DNA of 40,454 nucleotides from Oceanobacillus sp. Castelsardo (GTDB lineage Bacteria; Bacillota; Bacilli; Bacillales; Amphibacillaceae): the NCBI RefSeq assembly GCF_001659985.1, contig NZ_LYCS01000013.1:45846-86299 (forward strand), in the 5' to 3' direction. The notes beneath the pieces were generated by a model. It was not told where the DNA came from. It saw only the letters and a list, made by a program, of their open reading frames with translations, and did not search any database. Both the position numbers and the translations under genes were made by a program. This document shows positions 25,098-31,873 of this stretch, in pieces. How positions within the stretch are numbered: the first letter of the stretch is position 1; every line of letters starts with the position of its first letter.

Positions 25098-25241
25098 TTA
25101 TTCTTTTTCTATTTCCTTACTTTTCGCAGCAAGACGTTCTTCAAAACGTTCCTCAAATTGATCCATTAATTGTTCATTGTTTAACAATTCCATTTTATAT
25201 TTATCTACTAATTCATCGTAGGAAGACATTAATCTTGACAT
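25098..25241 (-). CDS. Small FbpB-like protein, 47 residues
   Basis: A short gene with a very strong site (AAAGGAGGG, eight bases before ATG 25241) and its own terminator, so it is almost certainly expressed. The product begins MSRLMSSYDELVDKYKMELL and continues with a charged helix (LMDQFEERFEERLAAKSKE). The pattern LV..YK.ELL.....M...EER.EER resembles the FbpB family of small Fur-regulated proteins in Bacillus, RNA chaperone partners of the iron-sparing response. This product is acidic rather than basic, and no clear Fur box was found upstream, so the family call is tentative. Confidence 0.65.
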   Translation of the reverse strand: MSRLMSSYDELVDKYKMELLNNEQLMDQFEERFEERLAAKSKEIEKE

Positions 25242-25497
25242 AATATTTTCCCTCCTTTACAGGATAAATAAAACAAACTAATATAGATAGTCTGTATACT
25301 ATTTTATTCTTATCCATTACAGTTTGTTCACTCACTAACAAGTATACACCAATTAAAAGCAAAATAGTCTGTAATTTTTGAACAATATGTGAAATAACAG
25401 CTATATTAGTACACAAAAGCCTTTAATCTATAGTCCAAGCTAGCAGCTGCATTGAATCCACTGTCATTTGACATTATTTTAAGAATAAAAGTTAACA

Positions 25498-25666
25498 TAG
25501 TTCCATTATTAATTTAAGAACCCTTCAATTAAGGGAAAACAGACTTTGCCGCACTATCGTTGTTGATCCTCATTGGGTTAAAAAAATAAAAGGGCATAGG
25601 GTAGGTAAACTGATTCATCACTTAACAGAAAACGTTCAACAAAAAGCGGTCATCCAAACGCCTTAG
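25498..25666 (+). pseudogene. Relic of a GNAT acetyltransferase
   Basis: A 55-codon open stretch without a start codon reads ENRLCRTIVVDPHWVKKI and then KGHRVGKLIHHLTENVQ before TAG 25666. TIVVDP followed by a glycine-containing loop and an amphipathic helix is the layout of GNAT motif A (beta-4, acetyl-CoA loop, alpha-3). The N-terminal half and C-terminal strands are missing. It is followed by a palindromic terminator at 25729. Confidence 0.4.
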
Positions 25667-25728
25667 TGGGAATTGATTTTAGAGGTTGAAGGTTAGTTTC
25701 CTGTTAAACGATAAAACTATTATTTTTT

Positions 25729-25768
25729 CTATACAAAAAAAGTAGCGAATTCGCTACTTTTTGTATAG
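25729..25768. terminator. Near-perfect palindromic bidirectional terminator
   Basis: CTATACAAAAAAAGTAGCGAA and TTCGCTACTTTTTGTATAG are complementary over nearly their whole length, two A being unpaired. AAGTAGCGAATTCGCTACTT is a perfect 20-bp palindrome with T runs on both sides. No intact gene ends here; the GNAT relic ends 60 bases to the left. Confidence 0.75.
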
Positions 25769-25929
25769 TTACCTATTACATTTTTAATCCTTTATTTTTT
25801 AGATCCTAGCTTCTTCTACCACTTATCTCTACACATGCAGGTATAATTAAACGATTGTATATATTTTATGCATTTACACTTTCTTCCCCAATCGCCTGTC
25901 TTCCCTGACCTTCTTTTATCACAACTTAG

Positions 25930-26564
25930 CTAATTCATTTGATAATAGTCGTTTTTCGCTTCAATAAACTGTTTGGTATATTGATTAAATTGTTGTATCA
26001 TTTCTTCCATTTCTTGACTGTGTTCATTTATATTATCAATCTGCTCATCAAGGATTGTAAAATTAAAATTTCCATCTCCAATAGATTCATATAGTGTATT
26101 CTGTATTTCCAAATTTTCATGGTAATCCTTAAAAAAGGCTTCTATCAATTTCTTTCGCTCGTTCATGATTGTGGTTAGTTTTGATGCTTGTTTTTTTGTT
26201 CCTCATCTTTGATCTTTTTGATATTTTCCTGAATGGTTATTGATTCTTTATAAGCCTTTTGGAAACTTTCTTCCGCTTTCTCTAATAACCCTTGTTGTTT
26301 CATCATGTATGTGTTGCCTTCTTCTATCTTTTGAGCAATGGTGTCCTTGTCATTGATGTCGAGACTAATCAAATCATTGTATACTAACTGTGCATTTTTT
26401 CTAGTTTCATATAGATCTCTTTGATTAGCTGCGAAATCTTTTTCAAACTCAGCGGATTTCTCCATTATTTTGTGTATGTTAGTAGCCTGTTTTTCGTCGG
26501 ATGAACAACCAGTTAGAAAAGATACGAAACATACAAAAATCACAAATACTATTAATCTATTCAA
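25930..26564 (-). CDS. ykyA: YkyA-family cell-wall-binding lipoprotein, split by a -1 frame change
   Basis: Two frames together make one YkyA-like protein of about 211 residues. Part 1 (26564-26175) starts at TTG, eight bases after AGGAGG, and has a lipoprotein signal with lipobox FLTGC (Cys20). It stops at 26175 after IKDEEQKNKHQN. Part 2 (ending 25930) is in the -1 frame: a shift at the A7 run (26191-26197) would give IKDEEQKKQASKLTTIMNER and then KKLIEAFFKDYHENL, continuous with the expected helical family sequence and ending FNQYTKQFIEAKNDYYQ. Coiled-coil helices fill the mature protein. The frame change is either a mutation, a sequencing error, or programmed slippage. The deacetylase gene lies directly upstream on the same strand. 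Confidence 0.75.
26190..26196 (-). other. Slippery heptamer A AAA AAC in ykyA
   Basis: On the minus strand the zero-frame codons are CAA AAA AAC, so A AAA AAC is in the X XXY YYZ phase used for -1 ribosomal frameshifting. Slipping back one base continues as AAA AAA CAA GCA into the second YkyA frame. GAGG lies a few bases upstream. No obvious stimulatory hairpin follows. Confidence 0.6.
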
Positions 26565-26599
26565 CGATGTTACCTCCTGCAGCTTAACCGGAATTAGAA

Positions 26600-27511
26600 T
26601 TAGTTTATGGAATAACAACGTCCTTTACACGAAAATGTTAATGGTGCCATATCGTTAGTTAATATTTTCGTTTGGTAACCTTGTTTTTTAATATAGGATA
26701 ATAATTTGGGTAAATGTTTTATTGTCTCATGTTTATCATGAAGGAGGACCACTGGGGTTTCTCCTGCTTGTTTCATTCTTTCTATTTCTTGGATTGTATG
26801 TTGAACATATCGCGCATCTTTAAAATCCCAGTCAAGACTATCTACATTCCAATCCCAAACATTAAAACCATTTTGGTCTAATAGATAACGCATTGCTTCT
26901 GTTAAATACGGAATACTTCCATAAGGTAAACGGATAACGTCAGAACGTACCCCTGTTATATTTTCCAATATTTTTCGATTCTCTATCATTTCTTCTGACG
27001 GAGAAGATTGACTACTATAAATCTTACCTACATCATGAGTGATACTATGTAGACCAAGTCCAAATCCTTGCTTTTGCATCCGTTTCACTATTTTAGGATA
27101 TTCTCTTATTCTAGGACCCACCATGAAAAAGGTTGCTTTCATCTGAAAATCGCCTAAGACATCGAGTAATTGGTCTGAAACACTTGATGGTCCATCATCA
27201 AATGTTAGATAGATAGCATTTTCCTGTTGATCTATCTCATTTTGTTTGGCGACCTCTTTTTTTCGAGCGACTTCTCTTTTTTCATTTTCCCTATCAATTA
27301 TAGATTGACTTAATGTAGAATCAGAAAAAGCTAATACAGGCTCAGCAGAAAATGATAACATTTCTAGTGAATTCTCAATATTAGAGTCATTTTCTTTTGC
27401 TGCTTTCATTTTATCATTACTAACCAAGCCGGTTAATAGTAGAATCATAATGGTTAATAGAATGGAAATTGCTATTTTCCCTTTGGTGTTTAACCTTCTA
27501 CGTCCAAGCAT
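26600..27511 (-). CDS. Membrane-anchored polysaccharide deacetylase (NodB domain)
   Basis: A 303-residue protein with an N-terminal signal anchor (about residues 10-30), a charged linker to about residue 95, and a NodB/CE4 domain. The catalytic motifs are TFDDGPSS (base and metal aspartate), HSITHD (metal histidines), RLPYGS, DWNVDSLDW and VVLLHDKHET. Such enzymes remove acetyl groups from peptidoglycan or other wall glycans outside the membrane. GGAGGT lies six bases before ATG 27511. The YkyA gene follows on the same strand 35 bases on, so the pair may form a cell-wall operon. Confidence 0.92.
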   Translation of the reverse strand: MLGRRRLNTKGKIAISILLTIMILLLTGLVSNDKMKAAKENDSNIENSLEMLSFSAEPVLAFSDSTLSQSIIDRENEKREVARKKEVAKQNEIDQQENAIYLTFDDGPSSVSDQLLDVLGDFQMKATFFMVGPRIREYPKIVKRMQKQGFGLGLHSITHDVGKIYSSQSSPSEEMIENRKILENITGVRSDVIRLPYGSIPYLTEAMRYLLDQNGFNVWDWNVDSLDWDFKDARYVQHTIQEIERMKQAGETPVVLLHDKHETIKHLPKLLSYIKKQGYQTKILTNDMAPLTFSCKGRCYSIN

Positions 27512-27977
27512 TTAAATAACCTCCCTTTGCTAGATTTATAAATGTCAACAAATAGAAACATATATCAACAAATTTCGCAATACATACATGTTTATACTAT
27601 CCTTTTATGCTCCGCAAGCAATTGGGATATTCCTGTTTTATTGTTACCCCGCCTTTAATTTAATCTATGAATTTACATTCAAAGGCAATTTCCTTCTACC
27701 ATATAAGATAGCATAATTAGATGTTTATTTGAACGGAATTTTTAGGTAAAAAAACTTTAGATTTTCCCTTATCCACAAATTTCTTCTCTTCGTTATATTT
27801 TACTAGTCTTATTCTAATTTTAGCACAAAAAGTGATTATCCTTATCGAATAATCGCATCAAATGGTGAAATAATTATCTACCACAGTTATTAGTGTTTGC
27901 TTACATTTTTTTGTGATAAAGTATGCAATTGTGACGGAAAGAATGCCAATGAATAATATTAATTCTGATTTAACTAT
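27512..27977. other. Gene-free AT-rich region, nothing recognised
   Basis: These 466 bases between the deacetylase start and the next leftward gene must contain the deacetylase promoter. No open frame with a ribosome site, no repeat and no convincing hairpin was seen. The AT content is higher than in the neighbours. Confidence 0.5.
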
Positions 27978-28622
27978 TTATAATTCTTTACCCCACTCAT
28001 CATCTAAAATTTCGCCATTCTCAGTGATATATTCGATAATAACCGAACCATGTTGCAATTTATCTTCGCTTTTTAAGAAAGATATGAATTCATCAAGTAG
28101 TTTTTCGTCCCCGACACTCCTTTTTCGGGGAACAGAAATACGGATTGTAGGAGTAACATCAAAGTCTTTATAACTTCCTGGATTAATAGGATCAATATCC
28201 AATTCCTGTCCAATTTTTTCATTGATAAAGAATACAAAGAAATCGGTTTTACCACCAAAATTCTCTTTTACAAAAGGACGTATTTCAGCTTCTAAATCAT
28301 CCTCCCATTTTTCGGTAACATATGTATCAACCATTTGCTTTGTTTTATCATCATAATAAACTAAAAATTGTATACTCGTATTCTTATCCCTGACCTTAGC
28401 GGCATATTCAAATTCAAAGTTCCCCATATTATCATATAAAGTATCATATATCTCAAAATTATCATTAAATTTATCTTCTAAATACTGTTCTGCCTGAAGC
28501 TTTATCTTTTCTTCTTCATCTTTATCGGGCTTCATTTCGAATAGAAAGGCAACAACAAGTAGTCCAAATCCTAACAAGATGACACCCAAAACACCTAGTA
28601 TGATCTTTAGATATTTATTCAA
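27978..28622 (-). CDS. Membrane-anchored hypothetical protein
   Basis: A 214-residue protein not recognised as a named family. One N-terminal transmembrane helix (residues 5-28, IILGVLGVILLGFGLLVVAF) is followed by a highly acidic extracytoplasmic domain of mixed helix and strand (EQYLEDKFNDNFEIYDTLYD near the membrane; TPTIRISVPRKRSVGDEKLL later). The pattern of a short anchor and a single domain with FEFEYAAKVRDK resembles YfjL-type proteins of Bacillus, which I hold only weakly. AGGAGG is 11 bases before ATG 28622. It appears to be a single-gene transcript. Confidence 0.7.
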   Translation of the reverse strand: MNKYLKIILGVLGVILLGFGLLVVAFLFEMKPDKDEEEKIKLQAEQYLEDKFNDNFEIYDTLYDNMGNFEFEYAAKVRDKNTSIQFLVYYDDKTKQMVDTYVTEKWEDDLEAEIRPFVKENFGGKTDFFVFFINEKIGQELDIDPINPGSYKDFDVTPTIRISVPRKRSVGDEKLLDEFISFLKSEDKLQHGSVIIEYITENGEILDDEWGKEL

Positions 28623-28715
28623 ACCATGCCCTCCTTTATTTAAGGTAAACGTAAACTCGACATTTAAATACTAACATAGTATTCCAATGATATTATGGGA
28701 TTTTGAAAAAGAAAA

Positions 28716-28736
28716 GACGATCATTATGAGATCGCC
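28716..28736 (-). terminator. Terminator of the YdhG/Fra gene
   Basis: On the minus strand GGCGATC and GATCGTC form a 7-bp stem (one G-U) with a seven-base loop, followed by TTTTCTTTTTC. It lies 121 bases after the stop of the YdhG-like gene. Confidence 0.6.
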
Positions 28737-28856
28737 TTCATTTATGCAATGCTAGTGATAGTGACATAGTAAAGTAGGGTTAAGAGAAAAAAATCATTCA
28801 CGTTTACCAACTCCTTTAAGCCTCTTAAGCCCTACATGCCAGGCTATCTTATTTTT

Positions 28857-29228
28857 CTATTTCCGCCAAAAAGTAGGGCAGTTTGCCTTGTCCCAAATAT
28901 TAAACTCAATCATTTTCTCAAGCAGTGAGTATTCAACTGGGCTATTCCAAGGGATACGAATCAACTCCTTTGTATAGTCATACCCAGCCTTCACAATATC
29001 ATCTTCTACATGAGCTATCGTTACACTTTCAGGGGCGACAGCTAAATGCTTTTTAGATACACTAAAGCCAATAATAAATGTACCGTGGTCCGTAAACATT
29101 GGCTGATTCCATTTAATTTCTGTTTTTAAATTTGGGTATTTATTTTTTATCCAAGTTAACACTTCTTCCGTTCTTTCTCGATGTAAAGGATCATCAATCG
29201 CCACTAAAAACTCAGCAAAAACTTCCAT
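28857..29228 (-). CDS. YdhG/Fra-family iron chaperone (DUF1801)
   Basis: A 123-residue protein with the full DUF1801 pattern: EVFAEFLVAIDDPLHRERTE, LKTEIKWNQPMFTDHGTFII, GFSVSKKHLAVAPE and LLEKMIEFNIWDK. B. subtilis YdhG (Fra) is a frataxin-like protein that binds iron and supports iron-sulfur and heme synthesis, so that role is likely here. GGAGGG is six bases before ATG 29228. It is a single gene with a downstream hairpin. Only family membership can be read from sequence; iron binding is inferred. Confidence 0.85.
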   Translation of the reverse strand: MEVFAEFLVAIDDPLHRERTEEVLTWIKNKYPNLKTEIKWNQPMFTDHGTFIIGFSVSKKHLAVAPESVTIAHVEDDIVKAGYDYTKELIRIPWNSPVEYSLLEKMIEFNIWDKANCPTFWRK

Positions 29229-29387
29229 GTTGTTCCCTCCTAAAATTATGAGTCGTTCTCTTACATTTCCCCTAACACTTTTTTAAATTTTTCAAAGTCG
29301 ATACCTTGTTTTTCTACCTATTTTACGGTTAGTTACTACTATATTACATCATAAATGCACACAGAATAGAAGAGCATGCTTAGAAAA

Positions 29388-29690
29388 TCACTGTATATCA
29401 AAACATGAAAATATAATTCCAATAACTAATGCCGATAAAATAAAAGTAGGGATAGATAGGATTATCTTATTTTTTAATAAAATGTTATCAAACCGTTTAA
29501 ATAACTTAATTAGCATAAATAATAAATAGCCAAGAATAGGTAGAAATACGATGCTTGCCATTACATCAACTTTTGTAAATGGTGGATTAAGGTTACTATC
29601 ATAAAAATAATTCGCTATTATAATCAAGCCAAATAATATTAATTCATAAAAAAGAAACTTAAAATAGTGCAAGTTAGATTGCTCCTTCAT
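29388..29690 (-). CDS. Small membrane protein, three transmembrane helices
   Basis: A 100-residue hydrophobic protein, family not recognised. Membrane segments are seen at about residues 10-30, 45-65 and 74-96. The loop between the first and second is YFYDSNLNPPFTK, and between the second and third a basic loop (KLFKRFDNILLKNK), consistent with a cytoplasmic second loop. The ribosome site before ATG 29690 is weak (AGGTA only two bases away), so expression is uncertain, but no other start is available upstream. It has no obvious partner gene. Confidence 0.55.
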   Translation of the reverse strand: MKEQSNLHYFKFLFYELILFGLIIIANYFYDSNLNPPFTKVDVMASIVFLPILGYLLFMLIKLFKRFDNILLKNKIILSIPTFILSALVIGIIFSCFDIQ

Positions 29691-29760
29691 TACCTATTTT
29701 GGTGTTCTAACGCTATAACACACCGAAAACTTTATTTCTTTTAAAGCGCCGTATTGTAAA

Positions 29761-30189
29761 TCAATCAATATTGTCATCTTTATCCTTTTCATCATCGAAA
29801 ACAATTTCGAACAAGGTAAGGAATAACGCAATCATAATCTCCGTTTTCAAAGAAAGTGTAATACTATTCATCAACTCATCCACAGTGAACAGAACTAGCC
29901 AGTTAGATAAGCCTTCAATAATAATTCGGATAAGAGACACTTTTATTTTTCCTGTAAGGTTTCGCACGGACAACTTGTAAATTACTTTGGCAAACAATTC
30001 GACAATAATGCCTATAATAAGGATACCGATAACAAAAATAACCAATGACCAGATAGATTCATAATGAACCCCGAGCACTTTAAAAACCCCTGCCAGTCCA
30101 AAGAAATAAATTCCAAATACAAAGCCCACCACGAAGATAATAAGAAGTGCTATTCCTACTATTGTTGCTATCTTTTCCTTTCTCTTCAT
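29761..30189 (-). CDS. YrvL-family regulatory membrane protein
   Basis: A 142-residue protein with three or four membrane segments and the YrvL-type core FKVLGVHYESIWSLVIFV, then ELFAKVIYKLSV and TVDELMNSITLSLKTEIMIA, ending in an acidic tail. The named B. subtilis member modulates the sigma-O/RsoA system that drives oxalate decarboxylase genes. No sigO-like, rsoA-like or oxalate decarboxylase gene is in this window, so it is an orphan. The ATG 30189 has a poor ribosome site. The frame is open a further 13 codons to an ATT preceded by AAGGAG, which might be a rare start. Confidence 0.75.
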   Translation of the reverse strand: MKRKEKIATIVGIALLIIFVVGFVFGIYFFGLAGVFKVLGVHYESIWSLVIFVIGILIIGIIVELFAKVIYKLSVRNLTGKIKVSLIRIIIEGLSNWLVLFTVDELMNSITLSLKTEIMIALFLTLFEIVFDDEKDKDDNID

Positions 30190-30278
30190 ATCACGAAATG
30201 AATTGTTTTTATGTTCTGGAATAAGCCCTCAACTCCTTCTTTTTGAATTTCGAAGAACACAATAACTAATCTTAAAAT

Positions 30279-30956
30279 TCACTTAAAACGTTGATCTATT
30301 TCTTCACGATAATATTCATCAACCCAATCAATATATTGCCTATATATAGGGCGTATCGTTTCAATGTCACTAGAGATAACTTCACATCCTCTATCATCAT
30401 AAATGTAAAAAATGACATTTTTCGTTACATTAATAAAAAATACATCCGGTTCATATAGGCCATAAGGATTATGTAATTTTGGTTTTAATGAAGGGAAATC
30501 CTGGTTACAAATTGCTTTTATTAGTAAAGGATACCGAATATCTTGTTTCCGACATTCTAAAGAAAATTGGGAGGTGCACTTTTCCTCAGCATATTCCTCA
30601 TCATCGAACATATAAGGAAGGGTTTCTTGCTTTAAACGCAAACGAACGTCTTTGTTTTTTATGTAATGACGATAGACCTTGATTTTCCTCCTACTTCTTC
30701 TTACATAATTCTTGTTATGATAGATATTCGTTACCAAAAGAATTTTATCTTCGGCTGAGAAAATTTCATTAAAAAGTGAGATGGCCTGATCATAGACTGT
30801 ATAAAAATAATCAAGATTTAGCTCATCTGTCTCATCTTTCAATTGATACATCTCTCTGGCTAAATCGAAATGAATACTTTTATTCCATTGATGATAAAGA
30901 CTGGGCTTTAATACAAGTCCAGGCAAGGTAGTACTTATATATTCTTTTACATCCAT
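30279..30956 (-). CDS. DUF3885-domain protein
   Basis: A 225-residue soluble protein. The C-terminal third carries the DUF3885 pattern: NPYGLYEPDVFFINVTKNVI, FYIYDDRGCEVISSDIETIR, then a helix with YRQYIDWVDEYYREEIDQRF. The N-terminal half (DQAISLFNEIFSAEDKILLV, NKNYVRRSRRKIKVYR) belongs to the same family. Such proteins are common in Bacillus, sometimes near toxin or immunity genes, but none is seen here. The mode of action is not known. A GGAG is 11 bases before ATG 30956; AGGA abuts the start. Confidence 0.8.
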   Translation of the reverse strand: MDVKEYISTTLPGLVLKPSLYHQWNKSIHFDLAREMYQLKDETDELNLDYFYTVYDQAISLFNEIFSAEDKILLVTNIYHNKNYVRRSRRKIKVYRHYIKNKDVRLRLKQETLPYMFDDEEYAEEKCTSQFSLECRKQDIRYPLLIKAICNQDFPSLKPKLHNPYGLYEPDVFFINVTKNVIFYIYDDRGCEVISSDIETIRPIYRQYIDWVDEYYREEIDQRFK

Positions 30957-31017
30957 TCCTTTATTGTCTCCGATCTATTACAATCTGTTTAGCTTAGTTT
31001 AATTATTACACCCTAAA

Positions 31018-31797
31018 TTAGCCACCGATTCTTAGTTCCCCATTAATTCTTTTTAATGTCCCTAGAATACTCATAGCGGCTAAATAGCTCGTCCTCGGAT
31101 TTTGCGGAAGTGGATTATTCGTAATAGAAAATGTCGCTTCCCCAAATTCTCCTGTTACGTCCACTTGATGTACATTCTTTTCAATATGTGGATCAGCCAC
31201 GAGGCATACGCTCGTTTTCTCCATCCCTATCCCTGCTAAGGACAGGACAATGGAGACATTCATATTTTTTGGAAATTGCTTAATCGCATCAATCGCTTTA
31301 CCCTTAAATACAACCTTTGCTTCATCGATGGCTTCTTCTATTAGCGAGCTGGCAGGTTTCCGTGTTGTCAGCGAAACGTCTTCAACCGTTCCAAGGGCGT
31401 GTGCATTTTGCAATAAATCCAATCCACCGATTGCACCAGACGGCAGGTGAACCGCATGCTTGCATTCCTTAACAAGATTACTTATTTCCGTTAACAGGAC
31501 TTCATCTGCCAGTGCACCAATACTGATTAACACTACATCCTTCTTCTTAATTACAGATGGTAGCAAGGTTTTCACTGCATTTATATTCGCTGCTTCCACT
31601 ACAATATCGATTTCTGAATCAAGAAACGCTTCAAGGTCAGTGAATAATTTCACGCCAAAGTTCGACTCCAACAACCGATATTTTTCCTTATTCCGTACCA
31701 AAATACTTTTAACTAGTAAATGTTCAGATTGATTATGATTGATTTCTTCCAACAGAAAATTAGCAATGGCTCCTGCACCAATTAAACCGATATTCAT
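31018..31797 (-). CDS. nadX: L-aspartate dehydrogenase (NadX type)
   Basis: A 259-residue NAD(P)-dependent dehydrogenase. The Rossmann motif is GLIGAGAIANFLL (glycines 6, 8, 11 pattern). The catalytic domain has HLPSGAIGGLDLLQNAHALG, QFPKNMNVSIVLSLAGIGME and the nearby VADPHIEKNVHQVDVTGEFG. The family converts L-aspartate to iminoaspartate, which enters NAD synthesis when NadA/NadB partners are present. No nadA, nadB or nadC is adjacent, so it may instead act in aspartate catabolism. AAAGGAGG lies before ATG 31797. It is downstream of the uvrA-like gene on the same strand with a 76-base gap. Confidence 0.9.
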   Translation of the reverse strand: MNIGLIGAGAIANFLLEEINHNQSEHLLVKSILVRNKEKYRLLESNFGVKLFTDLEAFLDSEIDIVVEAANINAVKTLLPSVIKKKDVVLISIGALADEVLLTEISNLVKECKHAVHLPSGAIGGLDLLQNAHALGTVEDVSLTTRKPASSLIEEAIDEAKVVFKGKAIDAIKQFPKNMNVSIVLSLAGIGMEKTSVCLVADPHIEKNVHQVDVTGEFGEATFSITNNPLPQNPRTSYLAAMSILGTLKRINGELRIGG

Positions 31798-31873
31798 AGT
31801 TAGCCTCCTTTATTATTCTAGAATCCTCCACTTCGATAAGGTGGGGGGCTAGTTCAATTAACAAATCCACATT

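Noticed and set aside
25242..25420. Small hydrophobic protein upstream of the 47-residue gene
   Set aside because: It has no ribosome site and overlaps the expected promoter of the 47-residue gene.
31018..31797. An NAD biosynthesis operon
   Set aside because: No nadA, nadB or nadC is adjacent; the neighbours are uvrA-like and DUF3885 genes.
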